Shown here: in pieces, positions 8,341 through 16,701 of the stretch
Numbering within the stretch: position 1 is the stretch's first letter
Layout: every line of letters begins with the position of its first letter
Source of the DNA: JAGDVO01 sp964590075 [NCBI: uncultured Aquificales bacterium]
GTDB lineage: Bacteria > Thermosulfidibacterota > Thermosulfidibacteria > Thermosulfidibacterales
Assembly (NCBI GenBank): GCA_964590075.1
Contig: CAZPXS010000008.1
Coordinates: 1 to 38,958 of the forward strand
Reading direction: 5' to 3'
DNA length: 38,958 nucleotides
Translations under genes and position numbers: made by a program
The notes under the pieces: model-generated
Seen by the model: the letters and a program-made list of their open reading frames with translations, nothing else
Database searches by the model: none
Told to the model about the DNA's origin: nothing

Positions 8341-9516
8341 TCACGAAAAAGGACTCATTTCTCTTAGCCTCTGAACTATCGGTGGAAGGACCTCTAGGAC
8401 GTAATCCACGTCCTCATCTGTGTTCTCTCGGCCTAGGGTCAACCTTACGGAACCGTGAGCGTCCTCAGGCGGGATACCCATGGCCAGAAGAACATGGCTC
8501 GGCTCTAATGATCCACTGGTACAGGCCGATCCACTGGAAGCACATACACCCTTGAAATCGAGCCCCAGTAGAATCGATTCACCCTCGGCATTCTTGAAGA
8601 TAAAGCTAGCATTGTTGGGAAGGCGGTTAGTGGGATGTCCTGTAAGGTAAGCATTGGGAATACGCTCCAGAATTCCCCGGATAAGCTTATCCCTCAGGCG
8701 CCTCACGTGGGAATTGTTGGATTCAAATTCCTCATAGGCCAGCTTCAGAGCGGTAGCAATTCCAACGATGTAAGGGACATTCTCAGTCCCAGCCCGGCGA
8801 TTGCGCTCGTGCCCTCCTCCCGTCTGCATGGGAAGAAGCGGGGCCCCTTTCCTTACGTAGAGGATTCCGATACCTTTAGGAGCATAGAACTTGTGGCCGG
8901 AGAGAGACATGAGATCAACGTTGAGCTCGTCCACGTTCAGACTGAGAGCACCGGCCGCCTGGACCGCATCGGTATGGAAGGGAATGCCCTTCTTGCGAGC
9001 TATCTTACCTATCTCAGCGATAGGCTCAATGGTTCCCACCTCGTTGTTGGCATACATTATGGTTATCAGTATGGTGTCATCCCTTATGGCGCGTCCCACA
9101 TCATCCGGATCCACCACCCCATATTTATCCACCGGAACATAGGTGACTTCAAAACCAAAGTATTTTTTCAGCTGCTCCACAGTATGACCCACGGCATGGT
9201 GCTCTATAGGGGATGTGATGATGTGGTTGCCTTTACCCCTATGCCTCTGGGCAAATGCTACACCCCTTATAGCCAGATTATTGCTCTCCGAACCGCAACT
9301 GGTAAAGATGATCTCTTCGGGCTTGGCGTGAAGAATTTCAGCCACAGTCCGGCGAGCCTCCTCTATAGCCTGGCGAGCCTCACGTCCCAGGCTGTATATA
9401 CTGGAAGCATTACCAAACTTTTCACTGAAGTAAGGGAGCATTGCTTCCAGTACCCTGGGATCAACCGGGGTTGTAGCAGCATGGTCCATGTAGACAATTC
9501 GCTTCTTCTCTGTCAT
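8341..9516 (-). CDS. iscS: Cysteine desulfurase (NifS/IscS type)
   Basis: PLP enzyme that removes sulfur from cysteine and passes it as persulfide to IscU for Fe-S cluster assembly. At 391 residues, it has [11 protein letters not shown] at the N terminus, HHAV around H106-H107, PLP lysine K209 in [12 protein letters not shown], and the persulfide cysteine C332 in [17 protein letters not shown] 9516 follows GGGAGGGG. The rrf2-type regulator gene lies 67 nt upstream on the same strand and iscU is divergent beyond it, so this is a compact isc locus. NifS naming is equally defensible; no nitrogenase gene is present. Confidence 0.93.
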   Translation of the reverse strand: MTEKKRIVYMDHAATTPVDPRVLEAMLPYFSEKFGNASSIYSLGREARQAIEEARRTVAEILHAKPEEIIFTSCGSESNNLAIRGVAFAQRHRGKGNHIITSPIEHHAVGHTVEQLKKYFGFEVTYVPVDKYGVVDPDDVGRAIRDDTILITIMYANNEVGTIEPIAEIGKIARKKGIPFHTDAVQAAGALSLNVDELNVDLMSLSGHKFYAPKGIGILYVRKGAPLLPMQTGGGHERNRRAGTENVPYIVGIATALKLAYEEFESNNSHVRRLRDKLIRGILERIPNAYLTGHPTNRLPNNASFIFKNAEGESILLGLDFKGVCASSGSACTSGSLEPSHVLLAMGIPPEDAHGSVRLTLGRENTDEDVDYVLEVLPPIVQRLREMSPFS

Positions 9517-9583
9517 TTTCCCCTCCCTTTACCTTTATACAAATATCTACCCCAGTGATCTTCCAGAAACCTACGGATCAACT

Positions 9584-10051
9584 TCAACATCTTGATTTTC
9601 CTTTTTCTGGGCATTTAGAGGGTGTTCCTTTTACGAGCTGAGCAATCGTCACTTTATCCAGTACAGAAAAGACTACGCTATGGACAATTTCCCATAATTC
9701 CCTAGCACTACACTCCCTTCCCACAGGACAACAGCAACCCCTCTCGCCAATAATACAACCTATCTTGCTCACAGGACATTGGATTGAAAAAACCTCACTT
9801 CCCAGCGCCCTCAGAACATCACCAACCGAGATTTCACTTGGCGGCTTTGTAAGCCTGTAACCCCCTTTTATTCCCCTCGCACTTTCCACAAGTCCGGCCT
9901 TCCTGAGTATAGAGATTATCCGCTCCAAATAAGGCAAAGGTAGCCCCCTAACACGAGCCACCCAGGCAAGAGAAACTGGCCCTTCATCGTAATGTCTCGC
10001 TATTTCCACCACAGCCTTTAAACCGTATAGCTCCTTGCTCGAAAACCTCAT
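9584..10051 (-). CDS. iscR: Rrf2-family Fe-S-responsive repressor (IscR-like)
   Basis: Winged-helix dimeric regulator, 155 residues, opening MRFSSKELYGLKAVVEIAR with the HTH near residues 26-50 and RGIKGGYRLTKPPSEIS as the wing. The effector loop carries many cysteines: C92, C99, C106, C107, C108 and C114. E. coli IscR ligates its 2Fe-2S cluster through C92, C98 and C104, so cluster binding is plausible with slightly altered spacing. It is first gene of an operon with the cysteine desulfurase and faces iscU. GACT-type sites next to both promoters suggest autoregulation and control of iscU. Confidence 0.9.
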   Translation of the reverse strand: MRFSSKELYGLKAVVEIARHYDEGPVSLAWVARVRGLPLPYLERIISILRKAGLVESARGIKGGYRLTKPPSEISVGDVLRALGSEVFSIQCPVSKIGCIIGERGCCCPVGRECSARELWEIVHSVVFSVLDKVTIAQLVKGTPSKCPEKGKSRC

Positions 10052-10062
10052 CGCCCCAAAAT

Positions 10063-10120
10063 CCTACCAAAAAGTCAGAATTATTACGATTCTTATAATA
10101 CGTAGAGAAGTTTCTGTCAA
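10063..10120 (-). promoter_or_regulatory. Promoter of the iscR-like operon with downstream half-site
   Basis: Minus strand: TTGACA (10120-10115), 17 nt, TATAAG (10097-10092), a near-consensus promoter. Around the start site are an AGAAT/ATTCT inverted repeat and a GACTTTTTGGTAGG half-site (10076-10063). The plus-strand form AAAAAGTCAGAATT at 10069-10082 is nearly repeated at 10233-10246 near iscU. Confidence 0.65.
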
Positions 10121-10192
10121 GTCTACACGGTAAGCATGTGAACCGAGATGATTTTTGAAAACCTTTATGCTAAAAACAGCATAGGTTCCATC

Positions 10193-10246
10193 TTGACTTA
10201 AAAGAAACTCAATGGTAAGAAGAAAATTGACTAAAAAGTCGGAATT
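10193..10246 (+). promoter_or_regulatory. iscU promoter and IscR-type operator
   Basis: TTGACT (10193-10198), 17 nt, TAAGAA (10216-10221). Just after the -10 lies TTGACTAAAAAGTCGG (10227-10242), an inverted repeat GACT-N4-AGTC resembling the YYGACT...AGTCRR core of IscR type-1 sites, though E. coli has a 5-nt centre. Its position over the start site predicts repression. Confidence 0.6.
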
Positions 10247-10262
10247 TTAAGGGAGGGAAGCG

Positions 10263-10664
10263 ATGTATAGCAAGTTGGTTTTGGAACACTTCATGAATCC
10301 TCGCAATGTCGGGGTTATAGAGGATGCAGACGGAGTGGCTAGAGTTGGTAATCCTGTGTGTGGTGATGTTATGGAGATGTACATAAAAGTTAAGGATGGC
10401 AGAATTGTTGATATAAAGTTCCGAACCTTAGGCTGTGGTGCAGCCATCGCTACCAGTTCCATGGCGACAGAACTGGTTAAGGGAAAAACCATTGAGGAGG
10501 CTCTCAAACTCTCGCGTAAAGCTGTTGCGGAAGCTCTGGGAGGGCTACCACCCAATAAAATGCACTGCAGTAACCTCGCCGCCGAAGCCGTCCATAAGGC
10601 TATTGAGGATTACCTACGCAAAAATCCCGACGTAAAACTGAACCTGCAAGAAGAAGAAAAATGA
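10263..10664 (+). CDS. iscU: Fe-S cluster scaffold protein IscU/NifU-N
   Basis: Scaffold on which 2Fe-2S clusters are built from IscS-derived sulfur. At 133 residues it is a stand-alone NifU_N domain. Ligand cysteines are C33 (NPVCGD), C58 (TLGCGAA) and C102 (KMHCSN), with the conserved Asp at D35. ATG 10263 follows GGGAGGGAAGCG. The LPPVK chaperone-recognition motif of classical IscU is replaced by LPPNK, as in many NifU-like scaffolds. No hscA/hscB or ferredoxin gene is nearby. It is divergent from iscR-iscS, with a shared control region. Confidence 0.93.
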   Translation: MYSKLVLEHFMNPRNVGVIEDADGVARVGNPVCGDVMEMYIKVKDGRIVDIKFRTLGCGAAIATSSMATELVKGKTIEEALKLSRKAVAEALGGLPPNKMHCSNLAAEAVHKAIEDYLRKNPDVKLNLQEEEK

Positions 10665-10723
10665 CGGAAAGAACCCACCCATAACTTTAAGGTAGTCCTT
10701 TTACAAAAATCTTTTAGAAAAAC

Positions 10724-12661
10724 CTAATCACAACCGTATCTCTTACACGCCTCTCTCAAATCAAGAAGATGCTTCATAACCTCTTCAAAGGTGGGTAAAA
10801 GCTTTTTTTCAATAAAGCTCTGAATAGATTTTCTCTCCTTCAAATCGACTTCTTTTTCGAATCTTTCAACCAAACCATGAAGCCTATCATGAGGTCCATA
10901 AAGAGCCTTTAAAGTGTTTTCAATAGGCGTTCCCCTAACTTTCTCTTCAATAAACACCATAGATCTTCCAAGTAAACATTTCCTTGGATCCCTCTCAACC
11001 TTTGGGATTTCTCCTCTACATGCAGCCCTAAGAAAGGCCATCTTCCAGTTCATATGGCCAAGTATGGCAAGATTTACAAGAGCTTGTACAGATAGATTCT
11101 CTAACTCCTCATCACTTAAGGGCTCATCCACGGTCTCAAAAAGATTCCCTGCAACCTGTGCGGTAGATGCTACCTCCAAAAGAATATCAGAACTAGCCTT
11201 CAATTCATCGGAGACACCACTTAGCTTTTCCACAACGGTCTTCAGATCCTCAATCTCAGAAATTAAAGCAAAGCTCTTCTCCTTTGTCTGAATGGTATTT
11301 TTCACTATATGTTCTGTTACAGCTGTCTGCTCCTCCACCGCTCCTGCAATAGTAGAAGTAGCATTCTCAACCTCATCGACCATCTTTTTTGTCTTCTCCG
11401 TCTTCTCAACCGCGATTTTTACCTCGGATGAAAGATGATCCACTATACTTTCGATTTCCCCTGTAAAATCGGCAACCTTTTTGGCAAGCCCTTTCACCTC
11501 ATTGGCAACCACCGCGAAGCCCTTCCCCGCCTCTCCCGCACGAGCTGCCTCGATTGAGGCATTTAAAGCAAGGAGGTTGGTCTTATCAGCAATATCCTTT
11601 ATGGTCTCCGTTATACTTTTTATTTTACTCATGGACTTTTCAAGCTTAAGAACGGTCTCCTCCATCTCAACAGCCGAACTTCTAACCAATTTGGCCCTAT
11701 TAGCAGTTTCATGCGTGTTTTTGGAAATTTCAGAAATAGCAACCTTCATCTCTTCAGTGGATCTTTCTATAAAAGAAAGTAGATCGGTCAGTTCCCTTCC
11801 CACAGTTTCCGCCTTTCTAACCAAGGCCCGAATCTGAGTTGCAATAGGAGCAATCTCCTCGGCAATCTTTCCTTCCTGCTTTACAATTTCATCTGTAACA
11901 TTATTTCCCGTTAAAATTCCTTTCAGCAAACCTTCAATAAACTTTTTGAAGGCGTTAATAAGGTTTACAATAGGCTGAAATTCTAGCCAATCTATGCTTA
12001 ATTTATAACTAAAATTACCTTTCTCAAGATTTCTCAGAATTAAAGTAATCTCATCAAGAGAACTTTTTAGCACTTTTCTTGAAATCAAAAAGTTCCCAAA
12101 AGAAAGTGCCAAAATCGAGATAACAAGTAGAGGGATAACTATAGCAAGTAAACTCATTTCCTTAGCACTCTCCCTAGCAAGAAGCGGGGTAAGCTCCATA
12201 GTCTTGGCCAGTATCCTTTCCGAGACTTCATCTACCCTCACAATAAACGTCTCATCGCAACTTCTGGTAAGAGCGTCGATAAGGTTAAAAAGCTCCTTAT
12301 AACCCTCTTCAATCTCATTGAAAAGTCTTTTCGCATTGGGATTCCCTATACTCGAGATTGCTTTGGAACCATTTTTACCAAACTTTAGATCCTCGATGGC
12401 TTTAAAAGCGACCTTTCGTGACTTCTCGATTCTTTCCAGATAATCCTGGGCATTCTCCTTATTTAGACAGGCCTTTTTATAATAAAGTAGGGCTGCCGAT
12501 TTTGGCCACTGAGAGTTCATTCTTAACCTTCCCGCATTATCAACAGCAACTCCCCAACCTCTAAGGTTCAACATCTCTACAAGTATAAAGAGGCAAACCA
12601 AAACCCAAATAAACAAGGCCGCTATATTAGCTAAAAAGGTTCGTTTTAGGTAAGACCTCAT
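10724..12661 (-). CDS. Methyl-accepting chemotaxis protein with PilJ-like N-terminus and C-terminal CZB domain
   Basis: Membrane chemoreceptor. I use ATG 12661 (645 residues), which follows GGGGAGA; a GTG 16 codons upstream lacks a ribosome site. TM1 is about residues 10-31 and TM2 about 170-193. The periplasmic part has [11 protein letters not shown], resembling the NAGRQRMLSQR motif of PilJ/NarX-type sensors. A HAMP-like linker follows. The signalling tip is conserved ([20 protein letters not shown], about 370-389). After it comes a chemoreceptor zinc-binding (CZB) domain: H536 in GHMNW, C562 in KCLLG, H591 and H595 in HDRLH, matching the three-His one-Cys site. CZB proteins are known to respond to zinc and in some cases to oxidants and to influence surface behaviour. 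No che genes are in the window. Confidence 0.92.
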   Translation of the reverse strand: MRSYLKRTFLANIAALFIWVLVCLFILVEMLNLRGWGVAVDNAGRLRMNSQWPKSAALLYYKKACLNKENAQDYLERIEKSRKVAFKAIEDLKFGKNGSKAISSIGNPNAKRLFNEIEEGYKELFNLIDALTRSCDETFIVRVDEVSERILAKTMELTPLLARESAKEMSLLAIVIPLLVISILALSFGNFLISRKVLKSSLDEITLILRNLEKGNFSYKLSIDWLEFQPIVNLINAFKKFIEGLLKGILTGNNVTDEIVKQEGKIAEEIAPIATQIRALVRKAETVGRELTDLLSFIERSTEEMKVAISEISKNTHETANRAKLVRSSAVEMEETVLKLEKSMSKIKSITETIKDIADKTNLLALNASIEAARAGEAGKGFAVVANEVKGLAKKVADFTGEIESIVDHLSSEVKIAVEKTEKTKKMVDEVENATSTIAGAVEEQTAVTEHIVKNTIQTKEKSFALISEIEDLKTVVEKLSGVSDELKASSDILLEVASTAQVAGNLFETVDEPLSDEELENLSVQALVNLAILGHMNWKMAFLRAACRGEIPKVERDPRKCLLGRSMVFIEEKVRGTPIENTLKALYGPHDRLHGLVERFEKEVDLKERKSIQSFIEKKLLPTFEEVMKHLLDLREACKRYGCD

Positions 12662-12684
12662 GAATCTCCCCGCTTTTTTAGTTA

Positions 12685-12714
12685 ATTTTATCTTATTTAG
12701 TAAAAGCACTTCAA
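12685..12714 (-). promoter_or_regulatory. Possible promoter of the chemoreceptor gene
   Basis: Minus strand: TTGAAG (12714-12709), 18 nt, TAAAAT (12690-12685), ending 24 nt before the ATG. The fit is moderate. Confidence 0.4.
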
Positions 12715-12810
12715 GTAGGTACCTTTGACAAAGTTAGTTATTTCCTTAAGCAAAAACTTAGAGAGGTAAGCGTAGATACCGAGCCCAAAAAGGAAAAGAC
12801 CTATGCGATC

Positions 12811-13305
12811 GTGCTATTTGATAAGCCCTCTCTAAAGGAACATCCCTCTGAAGAGTTCGCCTCCTCTAAAAAACTTCTCATAGATACGGATTGCATCGAA
12901 CAGGAATGTCTTTTCCTATTTTTATATTATAAACTTTCCGGCGTCTTTCCCGCTGACTGTTCCCCTGATCTTATCAGCAAATGTCTCGAGGTTATTCAAA
13001 GGGGAGAGATCTGGATATCTAAAAATCTCATTAAAAAACTCCGAGAAGAGTATGACTTTATAAGACAGAAGGTTGATAACCAATCCAATCCAGGCCTCAC
13101 CTTTAGGGAAAAGGTTATTGCAAGATTAGTTTGCGAGGGATTAACTAACAAAGAAATCGCCAAAAAGCTCTCCATATCGGTACAAACAGTTAAAGCTCAT
13201 ATTAATAGAATATTTAAAAAGACCGGTGTTAATAATAGAGGACAGCTCATTAGAAACTTTCAGAACATAGTTCTCCCGGAATTCCCGAAAGAAGAAAAAG
13301 ACTAG
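12811..13305 (+). CDS. LuxR/CsgD-like transcriptional regulator (N-terminus uncertain)
   Basis: The C-terminal LuxR-type HTH is clear at residues 104-164: LTFREKVIARLVCEGLTNKE then IAKKLSISVQTVKAHINRIF. The first part resembles the unphosphorylated receiver-like domain of CsgD (LLIDTDC, LFLFLYYKLSGVFP, GEIWISKNLIKKL). From GTG 12811 it has 164 residues and no good ribosome site. The same frame stays open back to 12682 with protein-like sequence ([19 protein letters not shown]) but no ATG, GTG or TTG, so the native start may be non-standard or lost to an indel. It lies 251 bp upstream of the curlin genes on the same strand, which is why a CsgD-like role is likely. Confidence 0.8.
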   Translation: MLFDKPSLKEHPSEEFASSKKLLIDTDCIEQECLFLFLYYKLSGVFPADCSPDLISKCLEVIQRGEIWISKNLIKKLREEYDFIRQKVDNQSNPGLTFREKVIARLVCEGLTNKEIAKKLSISVQTVKAHINRIFKKTGVNNRGQLIRNFQNIVLPEFPKEEKD

Positions 13306-13556
13306 AAAAAGAAACTCCCCTAAATACCTATATCAAATACCACCATCAAGGTTTATCAAACTTTAGTTTTAGAAATATTTACACTTAAGCTCTTAAAACT
13401 TACAACCAATAGGTTAAACCCACTTTCATACTTTAACTAAACCTTGGATCAATTTATCTTTTCAAAAATATTCCTATCATTAAAACTAAAAACAAAAACA
13501 GTTTTAAACCCGGCAGGGGAAGTAGCGAAAAACAAAAAACTCAAAGGAGGTAGGCC
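13306..13556 (+). other. AT-rich upstream region of the curli operon
   Basis: A 251-bp gap with no gene seen. It should hold the csg promoter, but no clean -35/-10 pair, sigma54 box or c-di-GMP-I riboswitch core was found. The curlin gene has a strong ribosome site (AAAGGAGG, 6 nt before the ATG). Confidence 0.5.
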
Positions 13557-14006
13557 ATGTTAAAGAAGTTGATTTTAGCAGGATTTTTGGGGTTACTTTT
13601 AACAGCAGGTGCTGCTTTTGCTAGCTCTAGTGATTGCTGCAAGGTTAAAGATCCTGTAGAAATATCACTAGCTTATGATATTAACGTTGATATCGATGCC
13701 TGCCTCGATTTCGGAAACCTAAATGATGATTTCTACTCAGTTCAGGCAGGAATTTACCAAGAAGGAACGGGAAATATTGCAGGAATTGCCCAGTCTGATA
13801 CCTCTGATCTTGCCTTCATCGTCCAAGTGGGAGATTATAACCAAGCTTATACCACTCAATATGGAACAGATCAGTTCGCAGCAATCTTCCAAGAGGGCTC
13901 TTACAATATAGCCACAATTACTCAGAATTTAGAGAGTGCATCCGCTGTTATACTACAGCTTGGGAATTGGAATTCTGCGTCTATAGCTCAGTCTATAGCT
14001 CAGTAA
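13557..14006 (+). CDS. Curlin-repeat amyloid subunit (CsgA/CsgB-like), first copy
   Basis: Secreted amyloid fibre subunit of 149 residues. The signal peptide MLKKLILAGFLGLLLTAGAA ends before FASSS. A mature N-terminal segment with LAYDINVDIDACLDF and four cysteines (C27, C28, C49 and neighbouring positions) precedes four curlin repeats of the QxGxxNxAxxxQ type: YQEGTGNIAGIAQ (67-79), VQVGDYNQAYTTQ (89-101), FQEGSYNIATITQ (111-123) and LQLGNWNSASIAQ (133-145). E. coli CsgA and CsgB have five each. It is first in the csg operon. Which of the two copies is the major subunit cannot be told from sequence; a hairpin after this gene would favour higher expression of this one. Confidence 0.88.
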   Translation: MLKKLILAGFLGLLLTAGAAFASSSDCCKVKDPVEISLAYDINVDIDACLDFGNLNDDFYSVQAGIYQEGTGNIAGIAQSDTSDLAFIVQVGDYNQAYTTQYGTDQFAAIFQEGSYNIATITQNLESASAVILQLGNWNSASIAQSIAQ

Positions 14007-14042
14007 GCTTTGGCAGTAAGCCTTGAAGCCCCTGCCGGGAAA

Positions 14043-14061
14043 AGGAGGGGATCCCCCTCCT
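14043..14061 (+). terminator. Strong GC hairpin between the two curlin genes
   Basis: AGGAGGGG (14043-14050), loop ATC, CCCCTCCT (14054-14061): an 8-bp stem with only CTT after it. It is likely an attenuator or mRNA-stabilising hairpin giving the first curlin gene more transcript than the second. It lies 25 nt before the next ATG. Confidence 0.55.
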
Positions 14062-14086
14062 CTTAACAAACAAAAGAGGGTAAATT

Positions 14087-14647
14087 ATGAAAAGACTTAT
14101 CAAAAATCTCTCCATCCTAGCAGCTCTTGGAACTTTAAGCTTTATCTTTAACCAAACCTCTATTGCAAGTTCTGATATGGCACTGGATTTCAACGTTGAC
14201 GTTGATGTAGCTGTGGATGTTAATGTAGATCTAGAAGTTCCACATTCCTCTTCGGGTATAGGTATTATTACCCAAGAGGGAAACGATAACACTGGAGAAA
14301 TAACTCAGCAGGGTCCTCATAATATCGCTTTTATGGCCCAGGTGGGCATTCTAAATGAGGCATATCAAACTCAGATTGGCACAAGGAATTTAGCCTATAT
14401 CTATCAGGAAGGGCAGTATAACTATGTGAGTCAGTATCAATATGGAGACAACAACCAGGCCTTTGCCATCCAGAAAGGTGAGAGAAACACTGCCATCCAG
14501 GAGCAGTTAAGTTCCAATAACTTTGCCTTTATATACCAAAACGGGGTGGGAAACTATGCGGAGCAACATCAGCTAGGAAGCGGAAACTATAGAAGTGTAA
14601 TCATCCAGGAAGGAAATGGATTGCGAGCAGTTATATATCAGCCCTAA
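14087..14647 (+). CDS. Curlin-repeat amyloid subunit (CsgB/CsgA-like), second copy
   Basis: 186 residues: signal peptide to about TSIASS, then an unusual Asp/Val-rich stretch (FNVDVDVAVDVNVDLEV, residues 35-51), a longer version of the NVDID patch in the first copy. It then carries imperfect curlin repeats: ITQEGNDNTGEITQ, MAQVGILNEAYQTQ, IYQEGQYNYVSQYQ, AIQKGERNTAIQEQ, IYQNGVGNYAEQHQ and IIQEGNGLRAVIYQ. That is five to six repeats with extra Tyr and charged residues, and several lack the canonical Asn or Ala, a pattern more like nucleator CsgB. The Asp-rich segment could bind calcium or delay folding (inference). It ends 13 nt before csgE. Confidence 0.85.
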   Translation: MKRLIKNLSILAALGTLSFIFNQTSIASSDMALDFNVDVDVAVDVNVDLEVPHSSSGIGIITQEGNDNTGEITQQGPHNIAFMAQVGILNEAYQTQIGTRNLAYIYQEGQYNYVSQYQYGDNNQAFAIQKGERNTAIQEQLSSNNFAFIYQNGVGNYAEQHQLGSGNYRSVIIQEGNGLRAVIYQP

Positions 14648-14660
14648 GAGGTGTAAAGGG

Positions 14661-15044
14661 ATGAAAGCTTTTTTATTCTTACTTCTATTTCTATGTATCT
14701 TTCCAACGTCCATAATAGCTCAGGAACTTACAATTACAGGCCTCATCCTCGATCAGACAAAAACCAAGGCAGGTAGAGATTTTTACGAAGCCTTTAGTCT
14801 TGCCTGGGAGTTCCCCTCAGGAATGGAGGATAAAAATATTATAATCACTGAATTGACAGATCCCCGCTGGGGCTCACAAATCCAGATTTACGTAGAGGAT
14901 GTCTTAGTTTATGCCACAATACTTAAACCCCGCCTTGAGGACATAGAGGAAAAGGTGGATGAGGCGATAGATGCAGTTCTTAGGTATTTTATCTGGCAGG
15001 CCGAAAAGGAAAGGGCCTTACAGGAGGAGTTAAAATTCTTTTAG
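14661..15044 (+). CDS. csgE: Curli assembly protein CsgE
   Basis: Periplasmic specificity factor that caps the CsgG pore and delivers curlin. 127 residues from ATG 14661, preceded by AGAGGTGTAAAGGG. The signal peptide ends at IIAQE. Family features seen are LTITGLILDQTKTKAGRDFY, WEFPSGM, the NIIITELTDPRWGSQIQIYV block and VYATILKPR. The start used here avoids an in-frame upstream extension into the curlin gene. It lies between curlin and csgF in the expected order. Confidence 0.9.
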   Translation: MKAFLFLLLFLCIFPTSIIAQELTITGLILDQTKTKAGRDFYEAFSLAWEFPSGMEDKNIIITELTDPRWGSQIQIYVEDVLVYATILKPRLEDIEEKVDEAIDAVLRYFIWQAEKERALQEELKFF

Positions 15045-15057
15045 GGAGGGATGATTT

Positions 15058-15507
15058 ATGACAAGGAAATACTTGAAAATCTTAGGACTTGGTTACGCCA
15101 TCTACTTAACGGTAGTACCGGGGCTCATGGCCTCAGAGCTTACCTTTAAGTTCACCAATCCCTCCTTTGGGGGAGATGCTTTCTATGGAACCTATCTTCT
15201 ACAGCAGGCACAACTTCAGAATAAATTTAAAGAGGAGAAAAAATCTCTCTATCAGCCCAAAAGTCTTCTTGATCGCTTTACCGAAAGTTTTACCAGTCAG
15301 CTTCTCTATCACATGGCCGACATTATGTTGAATCAGATTTTTGGAGAAAATAACCAGCTACCCGATCAAGAAAAGACCTATACCATAGGTAATTTTAGAA
15401 TCCACTTTATACCTGGGACAGACACCTATACCTTTGAGATTACCGATATATCCACAGGACAGACCACCACAATTGAGATGCCTAAGGTCATTGTTAGTAG
15501 TATGTGA
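15058..15507 (+). CDS. csgF: Curli assembly protein CsgF
   Basis: Surface-exposed chaperone that couples the nucleator to the CsgG pore. 149 residues with a signal peptide ending near GLMAS. The mature start ELTFKFTNPSFGGDAFYGTY corresponds to the CsgF N-terminal plug, whose NPxFGG motif inserts into the CsgG channel in E. coli. The C terminus ends TGQTTTIEMPKVIVSSM, with the typical amyloid-coupling tail. The gene starts 13 nt after csgE behind GGGAGGGATG. Confidence 0.92.
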   Translation: MTRKYLKILGLGYAIYLTVVPGLMASELTFKFTNPSFGGDAFYGTYLLQQAQLQNKFKEEKKSLYQPKSLLDRFTESFTSQLLYHMADIMLNQIFGENNQLPDQEKTYTIGNFRIHFIPGTDTYTFEITDISTGQTTTIEMPKVIVSSM

Positions 15508-15529
15508 TAAATCAAAACGGGAGTGAACT

Positions 15530-16450
15530 ATGAAGAGAAAAATAGGAAATTTAAGAAAAAATCTACTATTTTTGGGGATTTTTGGGATTCTCCTTGGGGG
15601 ATGTGCAGCACCTTTTCACTCGCCCTTTTACGAAGAGGCCATAAGTGGGCCCGAGTACATAACCTCAATTCATAGAGATCTTATTAGTCTTCCTCCTCCG
15701 GAAAAGCCCGTTCCCGTTGCAGTCTATAAATTTAGAGACCAAACCGGCCAGTATAAACCCCCGACTACTTCGACCAACTTTTCCACCGCGGTTACTCAGG
15801 GAGCAACCTCCATTCTCATAAAGGCCTTAGAGGATAGTGGGTGGTTTCTACCAGTAGAAAGGGAAAGTCTTACCAATCTACTTCAGGAGAGAAAAATAGC
15901 CCTTCAGATGTCCCAACAATATAACGATGACAAAATTAAGGAACAAGCTGCAAAGGTACTCCAACCTTTAGTATTTGCTGGTGTAATCTTTGAAGGTGGG
16001 ATCATCGGATACGACACGAATATCGTATCTGGAGGTCTTGGAGCCAAATACTTTGGAGCTGGAGGCTATACCCAATACAGGGTGGACAGAGTTACCATAT
16101 ACTTAAGGGCTGTTTCGGTCAAAAATGGAGTAATTCTTAAAACGGTGCAAACTACAAAAGTGGTTCTCTCCCAACAACTCTCTCTCGGGATTTTCCGCTT
16201 TGTTAGGCTAAACAAGCTTCTTGAGGCAGAGGCAGGCTATACAACCAATGAACCGGTGGAAATGGCTGTTCAGGAGGCAATTGAGAAGGCTGTTTTTGAT
16301 ATGATTATTGAAGGGGTCAAAATAGGGATGTGGAAACCAAAGAATCCTGAGGAATTCAAGAAGGTCATAGAGAAATATGAAAAAGAGCGGGCTGAGGCTA
16401 TGAAAAAGCTTAAGGAAAGAAAGGATGAGTTCTCCGCCGAGGCCTCTTAA
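15530..16450 (+). CDS. csgG: Curli secretion channel lipoprotein CsgG
   Basis: Outer-membrane nonameric pore for curlin subunits. 306 residues. Lipobox LLGGC puts the acylated Cys at 25. The core matches CsgG closely: PVPVAVYKFRDQTGQYKPP, then STAVTQGATSILIKALEDSG, WFLPVERESLTNLLQERKI, then the two transmembrane-hairpin regions and EPVEMAVQEAIEKAVFDMI. The C-terminal tail is Lys/Glu-rich and longer than in E. coli. Last gene of the csg operon; no csgC is present, as in many non-enterobacterial curli loci. Confidence 0.95.
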   Translation: MKRKIGNLRKNLLFLGIFGILLGGCAAPFHSPFYEEAISGPEYITSIHRDLISLPPPEKPVPVAVYKFRDQTGQYKPPTTSTNFSTAVTQGATSILIKALEDSGWFLPVERESLTNLLQERKIALQMSQQYNDDKIKEQAAKVLQPLVFAGVIFEGGIIGYDTNIVSGGLGAKYFGAGGYTQYRVDRVTIYLRAVSVKNGVILKTVQTTKVVLSQQLSLGIFRFVRLNKLLEAEAGYTTNEPVEMAVQEAIEKAVFDMIIEGVKIGMWKPKNPEEFKKVIEKYEKERAEAMKKLKERKDEFSAEAS

Positions 16451-16525
16451 TCTTCTGGAGCCTTTTTAGAATAAGTCTGAGTTTTAATTTGAAACTTATC
16501 CACTTTATCTCAACAATTGGTTCCT

Positions 16526-16546
16526 CGTTGGTACCAACGGTTTTTT
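16526..16546 (+). terminator. Intrinsic terminator of the csg operon
   Basis: The perfect palindrome CGTTGGTACCAACG (16526-16539) is followed by G and six T (16541-16546), 75 nt after the csgG stop. Confidence 0.75.
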
Positions 16547-16643
16547 AACGCTCCTAAAACTAAGATCCTTATATTCAATATGGATGTTTTATACAGCATA
16601 TTCTATATTTGTACACCACAGTATTAGACATTCAGACCCTTTC

Positions 16644-16671
16644 TTGACAATAATATAAATTATTATATGAA
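16644..16671 (+). promoter_or_regulatory. Promoter and palindrome before the polysaccharide export operon
   Basis: TTGACA at 16644-16649. A -10 such as TATGAA (16666-16671, 16-nt spacer) is plausible. The palindrome AATAAT-ATAA-ATTATT (16649-16664) fills the spacer, placed as an operator would be. Confidence 0.5.
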
Positions 16672-16701
16672 TTAAAGAGTCTCTTTCGGGGAGGGATTTC
16701 G

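Noticed and set aside
8635-9558. 307-residue plus-strand open frame opposite iscS
   Set aside because: Antisense shadow of a strongly conserved cysteine desulfurase; no ribosome site and no recognisable domain.
13306-13556. c-di-GMP-I riboswitch or sigma54 promoter upstream of curli
   Set aside because: Neither the riboswitch core nor a GG/GC-spaced sigma54 pair could be found.
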